In this document: piece by piece, positions 24,028-32,920 of the stretch
Numbering within the stretch: the stretch's first letter is position 1
Layout: each line of letters begins with the position of its first letter
Program-made: the position numbers and the translations under genes
Notes under the pieces: generated by a model
Database searches by the model: none
Seen by the model: only the letters and a program-made list of their open reading frames with translations
What the model was told of the DNA's origin: nothing
DNA from: Woeseiaceae bacterium
GTDB taxonomy: Bacteria > Pseudomonadota > Gammaproteobacteria > Steroidobacterales > Woeseiaceae
Reading direction: 5' to 3'
Length of the DNA stretch: 64,000 nt
Assembly: GCA_028277185.1 (NCBI GenBank)
Contig: JANQGQ010000012.1
Location: 186,001 to 250,000, forward strand

Positions 24028-25013
24028 TTAGTGTGGCAAGTTGCCACGTTTTTGCCTTAACTCGACTACGTTGGCACCGAATCCCGTCCTGAGCGCGGTG
24101 CTGGGCTTGGCATTAACAATCGCTTCTGCCCAATTCAGTAGTGTTTCAAGTTCGGCAGCAGAGTAGTGCGTGGTGATCTTACCGCAGGTGTGCCCGAGTA
24201 GTGCTTTACGATCCTCTACCGGGGTACCGACGGCCCGAAGCCGATGTCCGAATGTATGCCGCAAGTCATGAAACCGAATCGGCAGCTTTGATCTTGCTTT
24301 CGCCTTCTTCCAGCTGCTGTTCGAAAGCTTCTTGAGCGGCTCACCTTTCCAGCTAAACACGAACTCCGAATGTTCGCCGCGTCGTTCCTCTGTCACCCGC
24401 CTGGCGACGGTATTGAGAATCACAACACGCTCTTCGTTGTTCTTTGCTTCGCCTTCCGGCAACACAAACACGCTGACACCGAGTTCCGGTACCTGCACTT
24501 CCCAGTCCCAACGAAGTTTGGCGATCTCGCCTGCTCTGCAACCAGTGTGCAGTGCAAACAGAATATGCTGAACCAAGTGGGTGGGGCTCTGTGCCAACAA
24601 TCGCTTTTCCTCTTCGCTAGACAGAGGATAAGAAGCGCGCCTTTTGCCGGTCGGTCGTGTGATTGCTGGAGCAACCTGTAGATACGGATGTCCGGCATCG
24701 TTTCGCAAGCGGCGGGCGCATCGGTTGAGGATGCTGATCAGTACGGACAATTCTCGTTTGATCGTGCCGGCACTGACCGTCTTCAACCGCTCCTTTATAT
24801 ACGGCTGTACGGTTCCGTCATGAAGCTGCGAGACCTGCAAATGTCCGAGTGCTCCGCAAAGATTGGCCAGGGCGTACTCGGCCCGTTCATAACTCTTCGC
24901 TGGGCATTCTTCCAGATACCGTTCGGCGGGTTCTGCAAGCGTAATCGGGCTGGGTTCTCCGTAAACGTGTATCGACCATAGCTCGAAAGTGTCTACCAGA
25001 CCGTGGGCACTCC
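24028..25013 (-). pseudogene. 5'-truncated tyrosine integrase of element 2
   Basis: Homolog of the element 1 integrase. The catalytic domain is intact in sequence: TGCRAGEI (Arg), HDLRHTFGHRL, LLGHTCG and TTHYSA (Tyr). In-frame homology continues upstream of the first usable start (TTG 24840) through the core-binding domain (ITLAEPAERYLEECP, YERAEYALANLCGALGH). It then breaks off shortly before an in-frame TAG near 25015. No ATG, GTG or TTG exists in that upstream stretch, and the arm-binding segment is absent. The protein is thus either made from TTG 24840 as a 270-residue fragment or not made. A deletion joining it to the gene at 25037 would explain this. Confidence 0.8.
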
Positions 25014-25036
25014 AAGGCCTATTCTAAAGTGTCCGG

Positions 25037-25486
25037 TCAAACGGGGCCTAACCCGTCGCTGAATAAAGCATGCAAGGCCGAAACTTCCTTGTATCTATGC
25101 TTATCGACTTTGCTCTCACCAGAGTATTCGCCAAGGACCTCGCCGAGGCGCCCGACGACTGTCCCCAACTTGCTCTCTGTTTCGATTGGCGCCTCGAACC
25201 GCCAGCGGTCCTCCTCGGTGCCCAGTCGCCTAATTCGACGGCAGCAGGCGACAACGGTTGGCGAACGATCGGCGAGCGCCAGGCTGGCTACTAGTGCCCA
25301 GGTTTTGAGCGACTCGTGTTTGCGCCGTTCTGACGTCGGTCTCCCTGCAGCGGTGGTAATCATTGCCTCGACCGGGTAGGTTTCAATCACGCGGGCGCGC
25401 TCTAGGTATTCCGCAATATCACTCGGATAAGCGACAGATACCTGCTTGTCCTTGCAGAACCGAGCCAACGCGCGGGGGGTTGCCAT
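25037..25486 (-). CDS. Hypothetical protein, unknown
   Basis: Protein of 149 residues beginning MATPRALARFCKDKQVSVAY, mixed charged, predicted mostly helical, with a central segment LKTWALVASLALADRSPTVV. No family recognised. It lies directly upstream of the truncated integrase on the same strand. Its 3' end may be the site where the integrase start was lost. It could be a chimeric or residual gene itself. Confidence 0.45.
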   Translation of the reverse strand: MATPRALARFCKDKQVSVAYPSDIAEYLERARVIETYPVEAMITTAAGRPTSERRKHESLKTWALVASLALADRSPTVVACCRRIRRLGTEEDRWRFEAPIETESKLGTVVGRLGEVLGEYSGESKVDKHRYKEVSALHALFSDGLGPV

Positions 25487-25706
25487 AGTCTGCGATGACA
25501 GGATTTGAAAACCGGATCGAGCATGGAACTCTCACAAGAAAGTCCTATATCCAGTTTATGGAGAACGCAATCTGAGACGGCCAAAAATCGAAACTAAATC
25601 ATTAATAAAAGCCAATACTCAATAGTTTTCCGAAAATCGACCTCGAAAAATCGGAATGTGTGAACTGTACTTGCACATTCTGGCGCGCCTTATGTAGGAT
25701 ATTTGG

Positions 25707-26027
25707 ATGCGTGACGTAATTCTCAAATTGGTGATCGTCGCTATGCTCTTCGTGACTGTGGAGGGCGTAGCGAAGCCTGTTGATGAGGAGACCTTTCACC
25801 AGACACATCACGCTCATGCCGACGATGGCGATCAGTGGTTTCATGACGGCGATACCGATGACCACGAGTGCGAAACTTGCGAGCACTTTTGCCACGTACA
25901 TGCTCTTGCCCTGCCGTCCCAAGCATTAACTTCTACCTATTTGGCCGGCCGATCTTTGCTTTCCCCGCGGCCCACTTACGCACTAACCCGGGCGCCGGCC
26001 CCGCCAATACCTCCACCTAATATTTAG
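25707..26027 (+). CDS. CzcI-like periplasmic metal-binding protein
   Basis: Protein of 106 residues with a signal peptide (ILKLVIVAMLFVTVEGVA) and a His/Asp/Cys-rich mature part (HQTHHAHADDGDQWFHDGD, then HECETCEHFCHVHA). Small exported proteins of this kind often precede czcCBA-type operons and bind or sense periplasmic metal. It is 72 bp before the outer-membrane factor gene on the same strand. The overlapping minus-strand frame lacks such features. Family assignment is by context and composition. Confidence 0.75.
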   Translation: MRDVILKLVIVAMLFVTVEGVAKPVDEETFHQTHHAHADDGDQWFHDGDTDDHECETCEHFCHVHALALPSQALTSTYLAGRSLLSPRPTYALTRAPAPPIPPPNI

Positions 26028-26099
26028 TCCTCGAAGTTTCGTTCGCTCGCCGGGTGCTTGAGCACCTGGTGTCGTGATCAACATCGAAGGACTGAATAG

Positions 26100-27374
26100 A
26101 TGTCTACGAAAGTGAGACGGATCGCCGTATTCCTGGCGATCTTTACGATGACTTCACCCATCCACGCGCAGTTAGAGCGGGATGAGGTGGAACCTGAGTC
26201 GACACAGCTTGGTTGCCGGCCTGAACTATCAACGTTTATCAGAGCCGTTGTTGATGGCAACCCGCAGGTCAACGCGGCCCGTGCGGCGCTCGATGCGAGC
26301 CTGGCCCTCGAGGGCGCGGCCGGACGTCCGTTGTATAACCCCGAATTAGTGATAGAGGCGGAGGATGCCGAGTCCGAGATCAGAGCGCTGGGCATTAGCC
26401 AGACGCTCGACTGGGGTGGCAAGCGTAAAGCCCGCACTGCGGTCGCCGAATCCGAAAGACGCTCGGTCGAGGCGGATTACCTGGCTGTCCGATGGCAGGT
26501 GACCGTCGAGTTGTTATCGGCACTTGCGTCGTACCAGACGGAATCGGATCGACGCGCGTTAGCGTTGGCCCGATCCAGAACCATGCAGGATTTTGCCGAA
26601 CTTGCCGAACAGCGATTCGACGCCGGCGACATCAGCCAGATTGAATTTGATCTGGCGGTGCTGGCTTTTACCGATGCGCGCATCAAGCAGGCGACGGCGT
26701 CGGCAAATGTCGCCGAAGCAAAGCAGGCCGTCAGAAGTATCGCCGTTGGATCGCCGCCCACCGAGTGGCCTGCAATCCAAATTGAACTGCCGCCTTTGAT
26801 CGTCGCTCCGTCCGAGGCGAGTAACCTCGTCATGTCATTACCGCATGTAAGGGTTGCACAGCTGCGTGCTTCGGCGGCCGTAGCTCGGGTGAACCTGCGG
26901 GAGCGAGAACGTCGTCCCGATCCGACGCTGACTTTGCGCGGAGGCACCGAAGGCGACGAAACGTTGGTCGGGCTGAACCTGACGATTCCGCTGAACGTGC
27001 GCAACAGCTTCAGTTACGAAGTAACCGCGGCGAGCGCCGAGCGCCGGCAAGCGCAACAAGAGGCAGCGAACATCTCCCGGCAAGCCTACGCCCGGTTTCA
27101 GGGTGCTCAGGAGCGTTTTCAACTCTCGCGTGCCGCATGGGAAGACTGGCAGCGAACCGGCGGCGTTAGCCTGCAAAGGAAAACGGATCTGCTGTGGCGT
27201 CTGTGGGAGGCCGGCGAACTCAGTACGACAGCGTTTTTGGTGCAACTCCAACAGACTCTCGACACGCGTGAAAGCGCGCTGGAGCTGCGCGCAGCGCTGT
27301 GGCGAGCATGGTTCGAGTGGCTGGTAGCGTCGGGACAGATCGAGGGCTGGCTTGGTTCCAGCATTGCTTACTGA
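26100..27374 (+). CDS. TolC-family outer-membrane channel of CBA efflux (CzcC-like)
   Basis: Protein of 424 residues with signal peptide (IAVFLAIFTMTSPIHAQ) and the two repeated helical OEP regions of outer-membrane factors (VNAARAALDASLALEGAAGR, WGGKRKARTAVAESERRSVE, LNLTIPLNVRNSFSYEVTAA). With the membrane-fusion protein and RND pump encoded next, it forms a tripartite heavy-metal exporter. Confidence 0.92.
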   Translation: MSTKVRRIAVFLAIFTMTSPIHAQLERDEVEPESTQLGCRPELSTFIRAVVDGNPQVNAARAALDASLALEGAAGRPLYNPELVIEAEDAESEIRALGISQTLDWGGKRKARTAVAESERRSVEADYLAVRWQVTVELLSALASYQTESDRRALALARSRTMQDFAELAEQRFDAGDISQIEFDLAVLAFTDARIKQATASANVAEAKQAVRSIAVGSPPTEWPAIQIELPPLIVAPSEASNLVMSLPHVRVAQLRASAAVARVNLRERERRPDPTLTLRGGTEGDETLVGLNLTIPLNVRNSFSYEVTAASAERRQAQQEAANISRQAYARFQGAQERFQLSRAAWEDWQRTGGVSLQRKTDLLWRLWEAGELSTTAFLVQLQQTLDTRESALELRAALWRAWFEWLVASGQIEGWLGSSIAY

Positions 27375-27412
27375 TCCGCCGCCGACCGATACAAAGAATT
27401 AGGAATATCGCA

Positions 27413-28528
27413 ATGAAAAAAATCAATTTTTTCGCGGCATTTGCCCTGTTTGGTCTCGCATTGCCGCTGTATGCCCAAGACGAACACGATCACGACGAAG
27501 CAGCGATCGATTTTGTAGAAATGACGTCTGACGATAGAACAGCCGCCGGGATCATCACCGAGAAGGTCGCCTTTCAGACGCTCTCCGAACAGGTCCGACT
27601 GCCCGCCGAAGTCGTCGTCAATGCCTATCGATCGGCCAACGTGACGACCCGGATCACGGCGCAGGTCGTGGCGAGGCACGCGAGGCTGGGCGAGGTTGTC
27701 GAAGTAGGCCAGCGTCTGGCGACACTTTCCAGCGTTGACATGGCCGAAGCGCAGGGTGCGTTGATTCTTGCCGAATCCGAATGGCAGCGAGCGAGTGCCC
27801 TCGGTAAGCAGGCGGTTTCCGAGCGCCGTTACACGGAAGCGGACATCGCGCATCGTCAGGCGATGGCCAAAGTGCTGGCCTACGGTATGACGAGGAACGA
27901 GGCGAACCGGTTGCTCGCAGCCCGGAACGCGTCGCTTGCAACCGGAGAATTCGACGTCATTGCGCCGCAGCAGGGCACGGTCCTCAGCGACGACTTCATC
28001 GTAGGCGAACTCATAGAGCCAGGACGCGTGCTATTTCGCATCAGCGACGAATCGACGCTGTGGGTTGAGGCCAGCACAGTTCCCAGTGACCTGATCGGGT
28101 ATGAGATTGGAGCACCCGCGCGGATTGCGCACTGTGACGATCACTGGATCGAGGGCCGTATTGTGCAGCTACATCACCAGCTCGACGAGACCACGCGACG
28201 GCAAGGTATTCGCATCGAAGTCGACAACACTGACGATCACCTGCATCCGGGGCAGTTCGCCGAGGCGGAGATCAGCACGGGCGAAGGACCGACAGTGCTG
28301 GCGATTCCCGATCATGCCATCACGTTGATCGAGGGCGTCTCCACGGTGTTCAAACTTGAGGAAGACGCAGAGTTCCATCCTGAGGCAGTGACGACCGGCC
28401 GATCCGCGGGCGGTTGGACAGAGATTCGCGATGGGCTCGCCGAGGGTGACGAGATCGCCGTCGAAGGCGTATTCGATCTCAAGTCGCTGCTGCTCAAAGG
28501 AACGCTTGGCGACGGCCACGCTCACTAG
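27413..28528 (+). CDS. Periplasmic adaptor of heavy-metal RND efflux (CzcB-like)
   Basis: Protein of 371 residues starting at ATG 27413 (MKKINFF; AGGA upstream). A signal peptide is followed by a short His/Asp-rich stretch (QDEHDHDEA), possibly metal-binding. The barrel-sandwich hybrid domain (RITAQVVARHARLGEVVEVG and GEFDVIAPQQGTVLSDDFIV) flanks a helical hairpin, then beta-barrel and membrane-proximal domains (VLAIPDHAITLIEGVSTVFK). Links the RND pump to the outer-membrane channel. Stop is 9 bp before the pump gene. Confidence 0.93.
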   Translation: MKKINFFAAFALFGLALPLYAQDEHDHDEAAIDFVEMTSDDRTAAGIITEKVAFQTLSEQVRLPAEVVVNAYRSANVTTRITAQVVARHARLGEVVEVGQRLATLSSVDMAEAQGALILAESEWQRASALGKQAVSERRYTEADIAHRQAMAKVLAYGMTRNEANRLLAARNASLATGEFDVIAPQQGTVLSDDFIVGELIEPGRVLFRISDESTLWVEASTVPSDLIGYEIGAPARIAHCDDHWIEGRIVQLHHQLDETTRRQGIRIEVDNTDDHLHPGQFAEAEISTGEGPTVLAIPDHAITLIEGVSTVFKLEEDAEFHPEAVTTGRSAGGWTEIRDGLAEGDEIAVEGVFDLKSLLLKGTLGDGHAH

Positions 28529-28537
28529 GAGGCCGTC

Positions 28538-31500
28538 ATGTTGAATCGACTGGTAGAAGCCTCCTTGAGGTACAAGTTTCTTGTGCTCATCGCCTTTGGC
28601 GTCATCGCCTTTCTTGGATGGCGTGCGATTGTCACAGTGCCGATCGACGCGTTTCCGGACGTTACGCCGGCGCAGGTCAACATCTACACGGAGTCGCCCG
28701 GGCTGGCGGCCGAGGATGTTGAGCAACTCGTGACGTTTCCAATCGAGTCCGGCATGGCCGGATTGCCGAAGGTGCAGGAGATCCGTTCCGTCAGCCTTTT
28801 CGGACTGTCGTATGTCGCCGTCTATTTCGATGACGACATGGACATCTACTTTGCCCGACGCCTGGTGATGGAACGATTACAGGAAGTCCAGAATCAGATT
28901 CCGGAGGGCTACGGCACGCCGGAGATGGGCCCCAACTCCTCCGGCCTGGGCCAGGTATTCTGGTACACGCTCGAACGCGCCGACGCTGAGCTCAAGGACT
29001 CGATCACCGATATGGATCTTCGCACGCTGCACGACTGGACCGTGCGACTGATCCTCCGTACAGCCAACGGCGTCGACGATGTGACGAGCTGGGGCGGTCT
29101 GGAACGACAGTTTCAGGTCGTTATTGAGCCGCTCAACCTGATCAAGTACGGCCTGACGTTTCGTGAAGTGCTGGAGGTCATCGAGGCCAACAATCGTCAG
29201 GTAGGCGGTCAGTACATCAACATTGGGGCAGAGCAATACCTGGTGCGCGGCTTGGGGCTCGTTGAAGACGAGCACGACATCGGCTCGATGGTCATATCGG
29301 TCACAGACGGAATGCCCGTGTATTTGCGAGATATCGCGACCATTGAACAGGGCCCCGCACTGCGTTTTGGGGCGGTAACGAGAGACGGCGAGGAGGTCGT
29401 ACTCGGTATGGCGTTGTCTCGAATGGGAGAGAATGCAGCCAACGTTGTAGACGCAGTTAAGGAGAAAGTCGAGATTGTAAACGCGTCACTTCCAGACGGT
29501 GTCGTTCTCCGCCCTGTTTACGAACGGACCGATCTGGTAGACAAGACGGTGAGCACCGCCGTCACAGCGCTGATCCTTGGATCCATTCTTATCGCTGTCG
29601 TGCTGTTCTTGTTCCTGGGCGAACTACGCTCGGCTCTTGTCGTGATTGCGGCGCTGCCGCTGGCAATGCTGATCGCTTTCATCTTCATGGGTGAAGCAGG
29701 ATTGTCGGCTAACCTGATGTCCCTGGCGGGCCTTGCGGTCGGCATCGGCATGCTGGTCGATGGGGCCGTTGTCATGGTGGAAAACGCGTTCCGCACCATG
29801 GCCGAGCGAAAGCAATCAGGGCAGCCGATCGACAGATCCGGCGCGGTACTCGCTGCAACACGCGAGGTCGCAAACCCGATTGCGTTCGCCATTTTGATCA
29901 TCGTGGTCGTGTTCCTGCCGCTGTTCGCCCTGCAAGGTCTCGAAGGCAAGCTGTTCAAACCAATGGCGTTCACGATCAGTTTCGCGATGGCGGGCTCCCT
30001 GTTATTGACGCTAACGGTAATCCCGGTTCTCGCGGCGCTGGTACTCAAACCCCGAGAAGATCGAGATACCTTGCTAGTCAGAGTGGTCAGGAATCGCTAC
30101 TTGCCGTTGCTCGAATGGAGTCTGTCAAACAAGAGAAAGGTATTCGCGTCAGCTGCCGCCGCGTTGGCAATTACTCTCGCGATGTTTCCTTTTCTCGGCA
30201 AGGAATTTATGCCAACGCTGCAGGAGGGATCCATCATGTGGCGGGTGACGTCGATTCCCTCTGCGTCACTTGAGCAATCAATCGAGATTTCCAAAGACAT
30301 CGAAAACGTCCTGAACGAGTTTCCGGAAGTCAGTACGACGATCGCCATGATTGGTCGAGCAGAGAAGGGTGAAATAGCAGATGTCAATTATATGGAGATA
30401 TATACAGAGCTGCGTCCAGAGAGTGAGTGGCCCGAAAGTCGAAGCGTGCCAGAGCTGGCCGAGGCGATGCGTGAGGAGTTGGAGCGTGTTGTGCCAACGG
30501 CGGCGATCGCATTTACGCAGCCGATTCAGATGCGCGTAGAAGAACTCATTTCGGGCGTGCGGGCGACGCTGGCAACGAAGATCTACGGTGAAGATCTCGA
30601 GGAACTGGATCGTCTGAGCGAGGAGATCAAGGACGTAATAGCCGACATCCCGGGTGTCGCGGATTTGTCGCTGGAGGCCAACGTCGGCAAACCGCAGATT
30701 CGCATCAGGGTCAATCGCAATCAGCTGGCTCGGTACGGGATGAATGCGGACGATGTCCTGTCGGTAGTAAGAACAGGCATTGGTAACGAACCGGTATCGA
30801 CGCTCATTGACGGCGTACGTCGCTTCGACATTACGGCTAGACTGGCAGATGCGTCAAAGGAATCCGTTCAGACGATAGAACGTATCCCGATAAGGACGGG
30901 TTCCGGCGCCATCGTGCCGTTGGCGGCCGTGGCCGACGTAACCGTGGCAGAAGGGTATACCTTCGTAAGGCGTGAACAGCTGCAGCGTTACGCCGTTATT
31001 CAGATGGATGTGCGCGGTCGTGACGTTGATGGATTTGTCCAGGATGCCAACGAAGCAATCGAAGCGAGTATAGAATTGCCGCCGGGGTATTGGATCGAGT
31101 GGGGCGGCGCGTTCGAGAATCAACAACGAGCTCTGGCACGACTATCCGTTATTGTGCCGCTGACGATATTTTTCATCTTTGTATTGCTCTACACCGCATT
31201 CAACTCGACGAAGTACGCAACAATGATTATCGCTAATGTGCCCTTCGCGACTATCGGTGGCATCTTTGCCTTGTTTGTGAGCGGCCAGTATGTCTCAGTA
31301 CCATCAGCCATTGGATTCATAGCGGTTTTTGGCGTGGCTATGCTAAATGGCATTGTCTTGATCAGTTTTATCAACGAACTGCGCGATAAAGGCCTTTCGG
31401 TCTCTGAGGCTGTTCGCAAAGGGGCGGAGATGAGACTGCGGCCCGTGTTGATGACGGCGAGCAGCTCGATTCTGGGTTTGTTGCCCATGTTGTTGTCGTC

Positions 31501-31663
31501 AGGCATCGGTGCGGAGACGCAGAGGCCGCTGGCTTCCGTCGTTGTTGGTGGTCTAATCACATCAACATTGCTCACGCTTGTATTGCTGCCCGTTATTTAT
31601 GAGTGGGTCGAGTCACGTTCGGAAGCGAACAACAGCGCAGAGGGTCCAACGGAGGCCATGTAA
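28538..31663 (+). CDS. Heavy-metal RND efflux pump (HME family, CzcA/CusA-like)
   Basis: Inner-membrane pump of 1041 residues with a perfect TAGGAGG 5 nt before ATG. It has typical HME landmarks: N-terminal AFPDVTPAQVNIYTESPG, TM4 segment AVGIGMLVDGAVVMVENAF with the proton-relay Asp and Glu, and GFIAVFGVAMLNGIVLI. The residue six before the TM4 Asp is Gly rather than the Asp of CzcA (DFG...D), so substrate class is closer to HME3-type or CusA-like pumps. Metal specificity cannot be fixed from sequence. Last gene of the czcI-C-B-A-like operon. Confidence 0.93.
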   Translation: MLNRLVEASLRYKFLVLIAFGVIAFLGWRAIVTVPIDAFPDVTPAQVNIYTESPGLAAEDVEQLVTFPIESGMAGLPKVQEIRSVSLFGLSYVAVYFDDDMDIYFARRLVMERLQEVQNQIPEGYGTPEMGPNSSGLGQVFWYTLERADAELKDSITDMDLRTLHDWTVRLILRTANGVDDVTSWGGLERQFQVVIEPLNLIKYGLTFREVLEVIEANNRQVGGQYINIGAEQYLVRGLGLVEDEHDIGSMVISVTDGMPVYLRDIATIEQGPALRFGAVTRDGEEVVLGMALSRMGENAANVVDAVKEKVEIVNASLPDGVVLRPVYERTDLVDKTVSTAVTALILGSILIAVVLFLFLGELRSALVVIAALPLAMLIAFIFMGEAGLSANLMSLAGLAVGIGMLVDGAVVMVENAFRTMAERKQSGQPIDRSGAVLAATREVANPIAFAILIIVVVFLPLFALQGLEGKLFKPMAFTISFAMAGSLLLTLTVIPVLAALVLKPREDRDTLLVRVVRNRYLPLLEWSLSNKRKVFASAAAALAITLAMFPFLGKEFMPTLQEGSIMWRVTSIPSASLEQSIEISKDIENVLNEFPEVSTTIAMIGRAEKGEIADVNYMEIYTELRPESEWPESRSVPELAEAMREELERVVPTAAIAFTQPIQMRVEELISGVRATLATKIYGEDLEELDRLSEEIKDVIADIPGVADLSLEANVGKPQIRIRVNRNQLARYGMNADDVLSVVRTGIGNEPVSTLIDGVRRFDITARLADASKESVQTIERIPIRTGSGAIVPLAAVADVTVAEGYTFVRREQLQRYAVIQMDVRGRDVDGFVQDANEAIEASIELPPGYWIEWGGAFENQQRALARLSVIVPLTIFFIFVLLYTAFNSTKYATMIIANVPFATIGGIFALFVSGQYVSVPSAIGFIAVFGVAMLNGIVLISFINELRDKGLSVSEAVRKGAEMRLRPVLMTASSSILGLLPMLLSSGIGAETQRPLASVVVGGLITSTLLTLVLLPVIYEWVESRSEANNSAEGPTEAM

Positions 31664-32021
31664 AAGAATGATAAGAATTTCCCGGGGCAACAAGTGCGCA
31701 TTTGCGGTACTTCTCGCAGTAACTGCTTCTGATGAAAACATGACCAAAGCCCATAAGTTCAAGAAATTGGCGGCGTCTCTGCCGAGAGCCTGTGAGGCTG
31801 GGGCCAGGTCCCAAGAGGCGGCAACGCGACGATCAAATAATCGGCCAGATAAGATAGCGGTTTGTTTGGCCCGAATAGAGGAATACTGGCGCTACCACAA
31901 TGATATGCGGTCACTTGCGAGAACTACCTCGTCAATCGCGACATGGAGATAATCGCCATAGACCCGCGTCAGGAAGCGCTTTGCCAGGCGCTTGTCGAAC
32001 ACTTTGGCCGTCGTTAGTGTT
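31664..32021. other. Non-coding stretch after the efflux operon
   Basis: No convincing intact gene. Short open frames (for example IEEYWRYHNDMRSL near 31873 and a frame ending EHFGRR at about 32016) look like remnants of decayed genes and do not identify a family. Confidence 0.5.
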
Positions 32022-32155
32022 ATGGCAATTGGATATCGGCTTGGCAACCGTCATTGAAGTTGCCGTATCAGTGTGTTAACGAGCTGGTTGATGTCCGACG
32101 TGGATTAACGCGCAGTATGGCACTACGGCTTGCCAGAGTACTTGGAACTTCATCG
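32022..32155 (+). pseudogene. HigA-type antitoxin fragment
   Basis: Two frames together recreate part of a HigA/XRE antitoxin: GYRLGNRH in one frame (from ATG 32022) and, after a frameshift, NELVDVRRGLTRSMALRLAR and VLGTS in the next. This matches the RINELVNGKRGIT...MALRLAxxFGTS block of the family. The rest of the gene and any HigB partner are missing. Confidence 0.65.
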
Positions 32156-32304
32156 CGTCCGGTACGTGCGACAAACAATCAACAGTCTTCAATTTCCCAA
32201 TTCGAGGGATTGGGTTTATCCTTTATAGCAAGGGGATGTGAGCGCGTCCGACGTGGTTGGTGTGTCGTTTGGGCCAGTCCTCGCCTGGTTGATGGAGGAA
32301 AGCC

Positions 32305-32919
32305 GTGAACGAACCTGTCGCGCCAAAGAATCGGACTGTGGGCTCGTCGGTAGGCGCTCCTGGCGAAGCGGCCGGCTCATCCATCAACTGGGTCGAAGCG
32401 CTTTATCGGCAGCACTTCCAGGAGATTCTCGGCTTCATCGCTTGCAAGGTGGGCGAAGGCCCGCCCGATCCGGAGGATGTGGCTCAGCAGACGTTCGAGG
32501 CTATCGCCAAGCACAAGGCGCCGGAAACCATTGAGAACAAACGCGCCTATCTTTTCCGGACGGCGGCGAATGCCATCACGTCCTTTCGGCGTCATGCCGC
32601 CGTTGAGCTCAGATTTGCCAAATACGATCTGGGCGTGCAGAAAATCTTTGGCGAGGGGGACGGATTAAGCCCCGAGCGCGTCTTGTTAGACAGGGAAAAT
32701 ATCGACCTCGTCGTCGCGGCGATAGAAAAGCTCCCGCGTCGGCGGCGCCGGCTGCTATTGCTGAACAGGATCGAAGGCGTCTCCTATGCAGCACTCGCCC
32801 GGCGCTACAACGTGACGGAGGGAACGATCCGAAAGCAAGTTGGCAAAGCCATGGCGGAACTCGCGCAGTACGCACCGGGGTTCGAAGACAGCGATGCAGG
32901 ACACGACGCCGGCAAGTAA
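32305..32919 (+). CDS. ECF sigma factor, FecI-like
   Basis: Protein of 204 residues (GTG 32305 with GGAGG upstream). Sigma region 2 at about 27-95 (NWVEALYRQHFQEILGFIAC, DPEDVAQQTFEAIAKHK, YLFRTAANAI) and region 4 at about 135-190 (IEKLPRRRRRLLLLNRIEGV, YAALARRYNVTEGTIRKQV). Directly followed by a FecR-type anti-sigma gene and then a receptor with an STN signalling domain, so it belongs to a cell-surface signalling system that activates uptake genes when the ligand is bound. Confidence 0.93.
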   Translation: MNEPVAPKNRTVGSSVGAPGEAAGSSINWVEALYRQHFQEILGFIACKVGEGPPDPEDVAQQTFEAIAKHKAPETIENKRAYLFRTAANAITSFRRHAAVELRFAKYDLGVQKIFGEGDGLSPERVLLDRENIDLVVAAIEKLPRRRRRLLLLNRIEGVSYAALARRYNVTEGTIRKQVGKAMAELAQYAPGFEDSDAGHDAGK

Positions 32920-32920
32920 C

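Noticed and set aside
25671..25700. TTGCAC / TAGGAT as the promoter of the czc-like operon
   Set aside because: The -10 would end 6 bp before the CzcI-like ATG, leaving almost no leader; the match is too weak to report as a promoter.
25602..25922. Minus-strand open frame of 106 codons
   Set aside because: It is antisense to the CzcI-like gene, which has a signal peptide and a metal-binding composition and fits the operon.
31578..31952. 124-codon plus-strand frame overlapping the end of the RND pump gene
   Set aside because: It starts inside the pump gene in another frame and shows no recognisable domain. The following sequence looks like decayed remnants.
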